In this document: positions 16,164 through 23,567 of the stretch, in pieces | How the letters are laid out: every line of letters starts with the position of its first letter | Position numbering within the stretch: the stretch's first letter is position 1 | Origin: Streptomyces xinghaiensis S187 | GTDB taxonomy: Bacteria; Actinomycetota; Actinomycetes; Streptomycetales; Streptomycetaceae | Length of the DNA stretch: 64,000 nucleotides | Direction: 5' to 3' | Assembly (NCBI RefSeq): GCF_000220705.2 | Contig: NZ_CP023202.1 | Location: 6,416,501 to 6,480,500 of the forward strand | The notes under the pieces: model-generated | What the model saw: only the letters and a program-made list of their open reading frames with translations | The model's database searches: none | What the model was told of the DNA's origin: nothing | Position numbers and translations under genes: made by a program

Positions 16164-16541
16164 ATGAACCCGATGATCGACGTGGATTCCCTGACGGAGT
16201 CGGTGTACGGCGGCGACGTCGTCCGCTCCCTGCTCTACGCGGCCTCCGAGCAACCCGGAACCCGCGTGGTCCGGGTCGCGATGGCCAGCGCCGAGCCCGG
16301 CCGCGGCGGCCAGCTCCACCACCACCCCCGGACGGACGAGACCTACTTCGTCATCTCCGGGAACGCGGAACTGGAACTCGACGGCGAAACCTACGCACTC
16401 GCGCCGTCCAGCTGCGTCCGCATCCCCCGGGGCACCAGGCACCGGATCACCAACAGCGGCACCGAGACCCTGCGCTACCTCGCCTTCCACACCGGGGACG
16501 CGGAGTTCGCCGGCGCGGTCGAGCACGTGAAGGCGGTCTAG
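16164..16541 (+). CDS. Cupin-domain protein of operon A
   Basis: 125 residues with one cupin barrel: QLHHHPRTDETYFVISGNAEL (His, His, Glu ligands) and CVRIPRGTRHRITNSG (His). The ATG at 16164 is preferred over the GTG just before it because AAGGCGAG sits five bases upstream. It starts 12 bases after the aldolase gene and ends five bases before the oxidoreductase gene, so it is certainly co-transcribed. It could be an isomerase, dioxygenase or stabilising protein acting on an operon A intermediate. Confidence 0.85.
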   Translation: MNPMIDVDSLTESVYGGDVVRSLLYAASEQPGTRVVRVAMASAEPGRGGQLHHHPRTDETYFVISGNAELELDGETYALAPSSCVRIPRGTRHRITNSGTETLRYLAFHTGDAEFAGAVEHVKAV

Positions 16542-16546
16542 CCGCC

Positions 16547-17803
16547 ATGGACGTGGTCATCGTCGGCGCCGGCAAGGCCGGATCGCTGCACTACCGGGCC
16601 TACTCCCGGCTGGGCCGGTCCGGCGTGCTCGACCGCACCCGGATCCGGTTCGTCGACCCCCGGGAGCGGGCGGGCGCCGAACTGGCGGCGCTGCTGCGCG
16701 CCGACGGCCTCCCCGAGAACGTGGTGGCGGCCCGGGAGAAGCTGGAGCCGACCGCCCCGGAGACGACGATCGTCGACCTGTGCCTGCCCAGCCGCACCCT
16801 GGCGCCGGCCCTGGTGGACTGGTGGCGCGCCGGCTACCGCAACTTCGTCATCGAGAAGCCGTTCATGGTGCCGCAGGAGCTGGCCCGCGAGGTGGGGCAG
16901 GTCCTCGCCTCCTCGCGCGCCGTGCTCGTCCGCAACTATCTGCACTCCCGGGTGCACGCGACCGTGCGGGAACTGATCGACCTGTACGACCTCGAACCCG
17001 TGCTGTGCGTCACCAACTTCTCCAAGGACCGCCGGGCCGACAGCCTCCGCGGCCGGGGGGCCTCCGCCGACGGCCTGCCGACGGTCTACGAGGTGGAGAT
17101 GCCGCACCAGCTCTACATCGGGGACGACCTGCTCGGAGCGGCCCGCTCCCTGGACCACGCCGAGGACCTGGACCCCATGGCTGGCGAGGACGGGCGGCTC
17201 CGGCTCGGCGAGGGCCTGCTGGTGGGCCGGGCCGCCTCCGGCGCCGCCTTCGTCCACTACTCGAACCTCCACCACCCCGCGGTCGTCCGCAGCCTGGACC
17301 TCTTCTGCCGCGGCCGGCTCTCGGTCCACGCCACCTACGCGCCCATCTGCGAGGAGTTCACCGACATCAAGGCCGGGGTGATCCTCGGCCGCGGGGACGC
17401 CGTGCTGGCCAAACAGCTCTTCACCGAGGACGACAACATGCACGGGATGATCTCCTCGGCCTACCACACCCTCCGCGGCGGGACGGGCGGCCGGCTCGGT
17501 CTGGACGAGGTGCTGCGCAGCGACGGACTCATCCGGTCCGCGATCGCAGGCGGCCCCGGATCCGGAGCCGGCGGCGCCGCCCCCGCCGCGTCCGCGCCGC
17601 GCACCGACCTCCTGCAGGAATGGGTGGTCGACTCCTTCCGGTCCGGGCTGGAGAACGGCACCGGCCGGTCCTTCCTGCGGTTCCTGGAAAGGCGCCAGCG
17701 CACGCGGCTGTCCGGCGTACTGCCGTCCCTGGACCCGGCCCGCGACGCCGTACCCGGCAGCCGCGGCACGCCCGGGCACGCGGTGAGAGGAGCCCTGGTC
17801 TGA
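16547..17803 (+). CDS. Gfo/Idh/MocA-like NAD(P)-dependent oxidoreductase
   Basis: 418 residues. The N-terminal Rossmann fold has VVIVGAGKAGSLHYRAY and FVDPRERAGAEL, and the conserved VIEKPFMV supplies the catalytic lysine of the GFO/IDH/MOCA EKP motif. The middle part (YEVEMPHQLY) carries the usual substrate-side His. The last ~70 residues are longer than typical and Ala/Gly/Arg-rich. It overlaps the next gene by one base (TGATG). Probably reduces or oxidises a carbonyl/hydroxyl or imine intermediate; substrate unknown. Confidence 0.85.
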   Translation: MDVVIVGAGKAGSLHYRAYSRLGRSGVLDRTRIRFVDPRERAGAELAALLRADGLPENVVAAREKLEPTAPETTIVDLCLPSRTLAPALVDWWRAGYRNFVIEKPFMVPQELAREVGQVLASSRAVLVRNYLHSRVHATVRELIDLYDLEPVLCVTNFSKDRRADSLRGRGASADGLPTVYEVEMPHQLYIGDDLLGAARSLDHAEDLDPMAGEDGRLRLGEGLLVGRAASGAAFVHYSNLHHPAVVRSLDLFCRGRLSVHATYAPICEEFTDIKAGVILGRGDAVLAKQLFTEDDNMHGMISSAYHTLRGGTGGRLGLDEVLRSDGLIRSAIAGGPGSGAGGAAPAASAPRTDLLQEWVVDSFRSGLENGTGRSFLRFLERRQRTRLSGVLPSLDPARDAVPGSRGTPGHAVRGALV

Positions 17804-18354
17804 TGGCGATCGCAGTCGGCGGCCTGCTGCACGTCGCGGTGGTGACCCCGGACCTCGACCGCATGGCGGCGTTCTACACCGGCCTCTTCGGGGCCGAGGT
17901 GGTGAAGGACCTCTCCCTCACGACACCGGTGTTCGGGGAGGGCGTCGGGGTCCCCGGGGCCACCGCGCGCACCGTCCACCTGCGGCTCCCCGGCGCGTCC
18001 ACCGTGGTGGAGCTGACCCAGTACGCGGCACACCACCCGGCGGCCGACCCGCGCGCCCCCGCCAACGCCCCCGGCCTGCGCCACCTGGCGCTCCGCGTGG
18101 ACGACATCGGGGCCGCGGCCGGCGAACTGCGGGCCCGGGGCCACGAGGTGGTGGGCGGCCCCGTCGAAGTGGACCGGCCCGCCGCCGCACGCGGCACCTG
18201 GTTCCTCTACTTCCGCGACCCGGACGGCAATCTCGTCGAACTCATCGAGCCGCCCTCCCGCACCCCGGCGGCCGGGGGACCGGACGACGCGCGCACCCGC
18301 CCGGCCGGGGCCGGGAGCCCAACCGAAGCCGAGAGCGAAGGAAACCGCACATGA
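17803..18354 (+). CDS. VOC-superfamily (glyoxalase/bleomycin-resistance fold) protein
   Basis: 183 residues. Two beta-alpha-beta-beta-beta units are visible: LLHVAVVTPDLDRMAAFYTGLFGAE ending in VVELTQY, and LRHLALRVDDIGAAAGELRARGHEV ending in YFRDPDGNLVELIEP. The metal-ligand positions (H in the first strand, E in VELTQ, H in RHLAL, E in VELIE) are all filled, so a metal-dependent isomerase, epimerase or dioxygenase is plausible. The C-terminal ~35 residues are Pro/Gly-rich. It overlaps both neighbours (TGATG at the start, ATGA at the end). Confidence 0.85.
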   Translation: MAIAVGGLLHVAVVTPDLDRMAAFYTGLFGAEVVKDLSLTTPVFGEGVGVPGATARTVHLRLPGASTVVELTQYAAHHPAADPRAPANAPGLRHLALRVDDIGAAAGELRARGHEVVGGPVEVDRPAAARGTWFLYFRDPDGNLVELIEPPSRTPAAGGPDDARTRPAGAGSPTEAESEGNRT

Positions 18355-19529
18355 AGATCGGCCCAGCGCAGCGCACGCACGACGGTGACGAGACGGAGAT
18401 CGCCGTCGAGGTGACCAGCGAGGCGAAGCCCACGGGCGACCGGCTGTGGTACCGCGTCGAGCGGCGCCACGCGCCGATGCTCACGGACACCATGGACCCC
18501 TTCCTGCTGGCCGCCCTCTTCGTCGCCATGCGGACGGGCGAGAGCCTGCACGCGGCCGGCGGGGTGACCGCCACGCTGCTGGAGAACCTGGAGGAGTTCC
18601 AGTCCGCCTGGCTGCAGTGGCGGCCCGAGCGCTACACCCGGGTGGAGATCACCGCCGACGAGGAACTCCCCGACCGCCCCGGCCCGGACGACCGCTCGGC
18701 GCTGCAGACGTTCTCCGGCGGGGCGGACAGCGCCTACACCACCATCCGCCACGTCAGCGGCGCGGCCGGGCGGGGATCGCTGCGTCTCACCGGAGCGGTC
18801 ATGGTGCACGGCTTCGACATCCCGCTGGAGGAGCGCGGGTCGTACGAGACCCTCCGCGACCGCAGCGCTCCGCTCCTGGCCGGACAGGGCATCGAACTCC
18901 TGCCCGTCACCACGAACTTCCGCCAGCTGTGGCACAGCGACCTCAGCCACTGGGAGGACGCCTTCGGGACCGGTATGACCTCGGTGCTCACCCTCTTCAG
19001 CGGCCGGTTCCGGCACGGGCTCATCGCCAGCTCCGAACCGTACGGATCGCTGCTGCTGCCCTGGGGCTCCAACCCGGTGACCGACTGGATGATGTCCGGC
19101 GGACGCCTGCGCGTGCACCACGACGCGACCGGCGTGGACCGCAACGACAAGGTGGCGGGGCTCGCCCGGCTGTGGCCGGAGGGCGCCGGCAACCTGCGGG
19201 TGTGCTGGCAGGGGGAGCAGAAGGACCGCAACTGCTGCCGCTGCGAGAAGTGCATCCGCACGATCCTGAACTTCAAGGTCAGCGGCGCCGCGGTCCCGGC
19301 CTCCTTCCCGCTGGAGGTCGGCCCCGGCCACATCAGGAGCCTGCGCGGCCTCTCGGAGGCCCACATCAACCCCCTGCGGCAGATCCTGGCCGCCGCGCAC
19401 GCCCGCGGCACCGAGGAGGACTGGGTGGCGGCCCTGGCGGACTGCGTCGCGGCGAACGAGGACGAACTCGCGCGCGGTGTCTCGTACGAGGGCGGCTTCC
19501 CGCTGCTCGCGACGGACACCCCCCGGTAG
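18351..19529 (+). CDS. PP-loop ATP pyrophosphatase with QueC-like zinc motif
   Basis: 392 residues. SGGADS at 122-127 is the PP-loop that binds ATP and adenylates a substrate in the alpha-hydrolase superfamily (QueC, asparagine synthetase, ThiI). Near the C-terminus C285, C295, C298 and C301 (in NCCRCEKCIRT) form a QueC-like zinc site. The first ~115 residues, before the PP-loop, have no counterpart in QueC (~230 residues), and there is no queD/queE/folE nearby, so preQ0 synthesis is unlikely. The chemistry is probably activation of a carboxylate or amide followed by amidation, nitrile formation or sulfur transfer. Overlaps the VOC gene (ATGA). Confidence 0.75.
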   Translation: MKIGPAQRTHDGDETEIAVEVTSEAKPTGDRLWYRVERRHAPMLTDTMDPFLLAALFVAMRTGESLHAAGGVTATLLENLEEFQSAWLQWRPERYTRVEITADEELPDRPGPDDRSALQTFSGGADSAYTTIRHVSGAAGRGSLRLTGAVMVHGFDIPLEERGSYETLRDRSAPLLAGQGIELLPVTTNFRQLWHSDLSHWEDAFGTGMTSVLTLFSGRFRHGLIASSEPYGSLLLPWGSNPVTDWMMSGGRLRVHHDATGVDRNDKVAGLARLWPEGAGNLRVCWQGEQKDRNCCRCEKCIRTILNFKVSGAAVPASFPLEVGPGHIRSLRGLSEAHINPLRQILAAAHARGTEEDWVAALADCVAANEDELARGVSYEGGFPLLATDTPR

Positions 19530-19586
19530 CGGAGCCGGCGGCCGGGACATCCGGCGGAACCACGGAAGCAGAGTGGAGGAGCACAC

Positions 19587-20405
19587 GTGTACGCAGTGGT
19601 CGCACGCTTCGAGCTGAGACCCGAGAGCGCCGAGGAGTTCGACGCCCTGGCCCGGTGGCGGATCGCGGAGGCCGCGGCGGAGGAGCCGGGCCTGGTCGCC
19701 TACGCGATCCACCGGGTCGACGGGGAGCCGCTGGCCCGCGTCTTCTACGAGATCTACCGCGACCGCGATGCGTTCGCCGAGCACCGCGCCACGCCGCAGA
19801 CCGCGGCGTTCCTCGCCCGGCACGCGCCGTACGTCCAGGGGCCGCCGCGCATGGAGCTCCTCGAACCGCTGCACACCGCGGGCCGGCTCGGCGGGGACCC
19901 CCCCGCGCGTGCCGTTCCCCCTCGACCGGACCACGACAGGCAGGGAAGCATGACCACCTTCGCACCGCACCACATCGCGCTCAGCGTCGGCGACCTCGAC
20001 CGCTCGAAGGCCTTCTACGGCTACTTCGGCTTCCGGCCGGTCGCCGAGTGGAGCAGGAGCGACAAGTCACTGACCATCTCCCATCTGCGGCAGGACGACG
20101 GCTTCGTCCTGGAACTGTTCCACTACGCGGACGACGGGGCCCGGCCGCGCCCGGCCTTCACGGTGGGCAACAACCTGCCCGAGATCGGGGTGAAGCACGT
20201 GGGATTCACCGTGCCGGACCTGGCCGCCACCCGGGCGGAGATCATCGAGGCCGGGATCGGGGAGGTCACGGAGATCGCCCGCGGCCGGACCCTCGTCGAC
20301 TACTTCTTCGTGATCGACCCGGACGGCATGTACGTCGAGGTCGTGCACGACGCGCGCGACCTCGACCCGGAGCGCCCGCTGCTGCTCACCGACGCCCCGC
20401 GCTAG
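19587..20405 (+). CDS. Fusion of an ABM monooxygenase-like domain and a VOC domain
   Basis: 272 residues from a GTG with GGAGGAGC just upstream. Residues 1-~95 form an antibiotic-biosynthesis-monooxygenase (dimeric alpha/beta barrel) domain: MYAVVARFELRPES, then EEPGLVAYAIHRV and FYEIYRDRDAFAEHRATP. A ~25-residue Pro-rich linker follows. Residues ~122-272 are a VOC domain (HHIALSVGDLDRSKAFYGYFGF, VKHVGFTVPDLAATR, VIDPDGMYVEVVHD). An ATG at 19950, preceded by CAGGGAAGC, would allow the VOC part to be made alone. Both folds often handle reactive small intermediates in antibiotic pathways. Confidence 0.8.
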   Translation: MYAVVARFELRPESAEEFDALARWRIAEAAAEEPGLVAYAIHRVDGEPLARVFYEIYRDRDAFAEHRATPQTAAFLARHAPYVQGPPRMELLEPLHTAGRLGGDPPARAVPPRPDHDRQGSMTTFAPHHIALSVGDLDRSKAFYGYFGFRPVAEWSRSDKSLTISHLRQDDGFVLELFHYADDGARPRPAFTVGNNLPEIGVKHVGFTVPDLAATRAEIIEAGIGEVTEIARGRTLVDYFFVIDPDGMYVEVVHDARDLDPERPLLLTDAPR

Positions 20406-20410
20406 CCGTC

Positions 20411-20441
20411 CGGCCCCGGGCCGGGCCCCGGTCCGGGGCCG
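20411..20441 (+). terminator. GC hairpin between the ABM-VOC and redoxin genes
   Basis: CGGCCCCGG (20411-20419) pairs with CCGGGGCCG (20433-20441), a 9-bp stem in the 108-base gap. It could reduce transcription of the redoxin gene relative to upstream genes. Confidence 0.4.
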
Positions 20442-20513
20442 TGCCGCCGCGGACCCGCGCTCCCGTACGCCCGGCCGCCCAGCCCGCTGATCCGACAGAA
20501 AGGTCGCCCCACC

Positions 20514-21074
20514 GTGCCCGTGTCCTCCTTCATGGTGCCCCTGGGCACTCCGGCCCCGGACTTCGCTCTGCCCTCACTCGACGGACGCACCGTCCGGCGG
20601 GGGGACTTCGCCGGGGCGCCGGCCCTGCTGGTCGCCTTCATGTCCAACCACTGCCCCTTCGTCCGGCACCTGGAGAAGCACTTCGGTGAACTGGTGGCGG
20701 AGTTCCCGCGGCTCGCGGCCGTCGCCGTGTGCAGCAACGACACGGGAGTCGCCCCGGACGACGGTCCGGACGGTCTCCGGGACCAGGTCGGGCGGACCGG
20801 CTGGGACTTCCCCTATCTGCTCGACACCGGACAGCGGGCCGCCCTCGCCTACCGGGCCGCCTGCACCCCGGACTTCTTCCTGTACGACGCGGACGACCGG
20901 CTCGTCTACCGCGGCTCCTTCGACGACTCGACGCCCGGCAACGGCCGCCCGGTCACCGGAGCCCGGCTCCGGACCGCCGTGGAGCAGGTGCTGGCGGGCC
21001 TGCCGGTGCCCGAACCCCACCGCCCCTCCATGGGCTGCTCGATCAAGTGGAGCCCGGGCAACGAACCCGCCTGA
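20514..21074 (+). CDS. Thioredoxin-fold redoxin (AhpC/TSA-like)
   Basis: 186 residues from GTG 20514 with AGAAAGGT upstream. It opens with PLGTPAPDFALPSLDGRTV, then VAFMSNHCPFVRHLEKHFGEL, where C47 is the only cysteine of the active-site loop (one-cysteine, not CxxC). Two further cysteines occur at about residue 76 and 174 (SMGCSIKW near the C-terminus). The family is annotated as thioredoxin-family or peroxiredoxin-like. It closes operon A. It may protect an oxygen-sensitive step, but no specific role can be shown. Confidence 0.8.
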   Translation: MPVSSFMVPLGTPAPDFALPSLDGRTVRRGDFAGAPALLVAFMSNHCPFVRHLEKHFGELVAEFPRLAAVAVCSNDTGVAPDDGPDGLRDQVGRTGWDFPYLLDTGQRAALAYRAACTPDFFLYDADDRLVYRGSFDDSTPGNGRPVTGARLRTAVEQVLAGLPVPEPHRPSMGCSIKWSPGNEPA

Positions 21075-21136
21075 CCCCGGTGCGGGTCCGCCCGGGCGCA
21101 CGGGCCCGCACGTGAGCGGCACACCACCCCGACCAC

Positions 21137-21163
21137 CGGCCCGGCCGTACTCCGGCCGGGCCG
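21137..21163 (+). terminator. Terminator at the end of operon A
   Basis: CGGCCCGGCCG (21137-21147) and CGGCCGGGCCG (21153-21163) form a perfect 11-bp stem with a five-base loop, 62 bases after the redoxin stop. Confidence 0.75.
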
Positions 21164-21440
21164 TCGGCATGACCGCGATCCAGGACGGTGCGGGGGAGAG
21201 CCCCGGGGAAGCCGGAAGAACGGCGCCCGGAAACCGGGAACAAGGAAAGAATTGCTGCCGGGCCGGACGCCCGGGAATCCGGAATATTGAAATCCGAAAT
21301 ACCCGGTGCGGAGTGAAAGGTGATCCTCCAATTCCGGATATCCTGTTCACGCGGAGTTTTGGTTCAAATACCGAGACACCCTTTGTTTTGTCAACTCGGG
21401 CCAGTAGGATGATTTTCATCAGTCATTCCATGGAGGTCAG
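21164..21440 (+). promoter_or_regulatory. AT-richer promoter region of the methyltransferase gene
   Basis: Most of this stretch is clearly lower in GC than its surroundings. TTGTTT (21383-21388) and TAGGAT (21405-21410) with a 16-base spacer make a fair sigma-70-type promoter. GATGA-TTT-TCATC lies at 21408-21420, across the expected start site, and could be a small operator. GGAGG sits just before the GTG start. Confidence 0.55.
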
Positions 21441-22109
21441 GTGACAGAAATGCCCGAGTTTTCGGAGCTCCAGTACGGCTGGGAAAAGGCGTACCAGGAG
21501 CAGAGCGAAGGACCGTTGTGGCAGGAGGACCCGATTCCGGTGATCCCGCCGGCGATCGAGGCGCTCAAGAAGCGGAATATCCGTACGGTGGTCGATCTCG
21601 GGTGCGGGGACGGGCGCAATCTGGCGGCCCTGGCCGACGCGGGCTTCAACGCGACGGGCGTGGACATCGCGCCCACGGGTCTGGCCCACGCGCGCCGGGT
21701 GATCCGTCAGCGGGCGTTCCTGTTACGGGCGGACGCCACGACGCTGCCGCTGGTCGACGCCTCGGTCGACGCGGTGACGTGTTTCGACGTGTTCGGGCAG
21801 ATCCAGGACCCGACCCAGCTGATCGCCGAGGCCCGCCGGGTGGTCCACCCCGACGGACTGTTCGTCACCAACGCCTTCACGCTGAAGGACGAGACCTACG
21901 GCGAGGGCACCGAGATCGCCCCGCACACCTTCGCCTACAAGGACACGCTCTTCCGGTACTACGACGAGGACGAGATGCGGACCCTGTTCGCCGACTGGAA
22001 CGTCCTCGAGATGGACCGCATCTCCTGGGACGACCCGCCGCACGGCGACTTCCGTCCCTACCCGCACAAGCACGACAACTGGGTGGTCTACGCGACGCCC
22101 CGGAGCTGA
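21441..22109 (+). CDS. Class I SAM-dependent methyltransferase of the biosynthetic locus
   Basis: 222 residues from GTG 21441 (GGAGG at 21432-21436). Motif I VVDLGCGDGRNLAALADAGF (~50-70) and motif II GVDIAP bind SAM; VDAVTCFDVFGQIQDP and RVVHPDGLFVTNAFT are motifs IV-VI. The fold is that of small-molecule methyltransferases. It is the only methyltransferase in the locus, while metK, adenosine kinase and metF lie in operon B, so it is the natural consumer of that SAM supply. Target atom unknown. Confidence 0.85.
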   Translation: MTEMPEFSELQYGWEKAYQEQSEGPLWQEDPIPVIPPAIEALKKRNIRTVVDLGCGDGRNLAALADAGFNATGVDIAPTGLAHARRVIRQRAFLLRADATTLPLVDASVDAVTCFDVFGQIQDPTQLIAEARRVVHPDGLFVTNAFTLKDETYGEGTEIAPHTFAYKDTLFRYYDEDEMRTLFADWNVLEMDRISWDDPPHGDFRPYPHKHDNWVVYATPRS

Positions 22110-22129
22110 GCGTCCCCCGGGGTGCCCGC

Positions 22130-22156
22130 ACCGCGGGGCCGCCCGGGCGGCGCGGT
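22130..22156. terminator. Bidirectional terminator between methyltransferase and azlD
   Basis: The 14-base palindrome GCCGCCCGGGCGGC (22138-22151) is extended by ACCGC (22130-22134) and GCGGT (22152-22156), with three unpaired bases on the left side. It lies between convergent genes. Confidence 0.6.
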
Positions 22157-22220
22157 CCGGCCGCCGTGCCACCCGGGCGCACCGCCGCGGGGCGCCCGGT
22201 CCGCGCCGGCCCGGGCGCGG

Positions 22221-22532
22221 TCAGCCCGCCGCCCCGGCCCAGCGCAGCAGCGCCGTGACCGCGGCCGCGGCGACCACCGTGACGAGGAACGGGGCCTTCC
22301 TCCAGATGCACAGGGCCGCGACGGCGATCCCGGCGACCCGTGCGTCCAGCGCGATCTGCTGCTCCGCGGTGAAGGTCTGAACGGCGATCAGCGCGGCGAG
22401 CAGGGCGACGGGAACGGCCTCGGCCGTCAGGGAGACGGCCGGGTGCTCCAGCGTCCGCTGGGGGACGAGCAGCCCCAGCAGCTTCAGCGCGAAACAGGCC
22501 GCGGCCGCGGCGGCGATCCAGGTCCAGCTCAT
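22221..22532 (-). CDS. azlD: AzlD-type branched-chain amino acid exporter, small subunit
   Basis: 103 residues, nearly all membrane: four predicted helices (WIAAAAAACFALKLLGLLV, AVPVALLAALIAVQTF, IAGIAVAALCIW-like, FLVTVVAAAAVTALLRW). It has the AzlD signature order with LALDARVAG-type linker. The ATG overlaps the azlC stop (ATGA). AzlCD pairs export branched-chain amino acids or analogues such as 4-azaleucine. Placed inside this locus, the pair may export its amino-acid-like product and give self-protection. Confidence 0.88.
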   Translation of the reverse strand: MSWTWIAAAAAACFALKLLGLLVPQRTLEHPAVSLTAEAVPVALLAALIAVQTFTAEQQIALDARVAGIAVAALCIWRKAPFLVTVVAAAAVTALLRWAGAAG

Positions 22533-23368
22533 GCCGCACCGTCCTTCTCCGCCGTGCCGCCGTCGTGCCGTGTGCCGTCCGGGTCCTCCGGGCGGGCCGC
22601 CGCCGCGCCGCCGGGGGCCGGCGGGGCCGTGCGCAGCGCGGCCCGGGCGCGGGGGGTGAGCAGCACGCTCAGCGCGGTCAGGCCCGCGAGCACCACCGGG
22701 AGCCCGGCTCCCACCAGGGGGGAGACGCCCACCGCCACCCCACAGGCCAGAACGAAGACCATCCGGTTGGCGCGTTCCCCGAGCCGGGGCGCCACCAGCG
22801 CGAGGAAGGCGGCGGAGGACGCGGCGTCCAGACCGAACGCCTTGGGGTCCGCCATGAGGGAGCCGGCCAGGGCGCCCGCCAGCGTCGCGAGGTTCCAGCA
22901 CAGGAAGACCACGCCGCCGGTGGCCCAGTAGGCGTAGCGCGCCGTGGCCCGGTCGGGCCGGCCGATCGCCATGGCCGCGCTCTCGTCGCTCAGGAGGTGG
23001 GCGGCGGGCAGCAGTTGGCGGCCGCGCAGCCCGAGCACCGGGCGGAGGCCGACTCCGTAGAACAGGTTGCGCGCACCGAGCAGCACCGCGGTGGCACTCG
23101 CCGTCACGCCCGTGCTGCCCGCGGCGAGTGCTCCCACCAGGGCGAGCTGGGAGGAGCCTCCGTACAGGAGGAGGGAGAGGAACTGGGTCTGTGCCACCGT
23201 CAGGCCGGAGGAGACGGCCAGGGCGCCGTAGGAGAGTCCGTACGCGCCGACTGCCAGGCCGATGCCCAGGGCATCCCGCAGCAGCGCCGGCCGGCCTAAT
23301 CGCGTCGCCGGTCCCCTCGTTGTCTCCGGAGTCCCAACGGACTCTGCTGTCTCTGCTGACTCGCTCAC
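22529..23368 (-). CDS. azlC: AzlC-type branched-chain amino acid exporter, large subunit
   Basis: About 279 residues with six to seven hydrophobic segments (GIGLAVGAYGLSYGALAV, LSLLLYGGSSQLALVGALAAG, LGARNLFYGVGL, LLSDESAAMAIG), matching AzlC. GTG 23368 is chosen over an ATG nine codons upstream because AAAGGCG lies six bases ahead of it. The C-terminal ~45 residues are a charged Pro/Gly-rich tail. Divergent from sbnA, with which it shares a ~200-base promoter region, so the exporter and the diaminopropionate genes are probably co-regulated. Confidence 0.9.
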   Translation of the reverse strand: MSESAETAESVGTPETTRGPATRLGRPALLRDALGIGLAVGAYGLSYGALAVSSGLTVAQTQFLSLLLYGGSSQLALVGALAAGSTGVTASATAVLLGARNLFYGVGLRPVLGLRGRQLLPAAHLLSDESAAMAIGRPDRATARYAYWATGGVVFLCWNLATLAGALAGSLMADPKAFGLDAASSAAFLALVAPRLGERANRMVFVLACGVAVGVSPLVGAGLPVVLAGLTALSVLLTPRARAALRTAPPAPGGAAAARPEDPDGTRHDGGTAEKDGAA

Positions 23369-23470
23369 GGGTCGCCTTTCTCGGGAGCTCGGCATTCCGG
23401 TTCCGGTTTCGGCTCATATCCTGAGACGGTGCTTTTGACGGTCAGACATCATGCGTAGGCTGACCGAGCA

Positions 23471-23498
23471 ATGTCATTCAGCTGCATCAGTATGACAT
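23471..23498. promoter_or_regulatory. Inverted repeat in the azlC-sbnA divergent promoter region
   Basis: ATGTCAT (23471-23477) and ATGACAT (23492-23498) form a perfect 7-base inverted repeat with a 14-base spacer, two helical turns centre to centre. It lies midway between the divergent starts and is a good candidate operator for a dimeric regulator, for example the IclR protein encoded at 31541. Confidence 0.5.
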
Positions 23499-23567
23499 GC
23501 GCGGTCGTCGGATTTGGTAGCCGTTCGGTCGAGCGGCGAACGAATCGAGGGGAAGGTCCGCAAGTCC

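Noticed and set aside
18351..19529. Calling the PP-loop protein QueC (7-cyano-7-deazaguanine synthase)
   Set aside because: Length and N-terminal region differ strongly and queD, queE and folE are absent nearby; only the PP-loop and zinc motif are shared.
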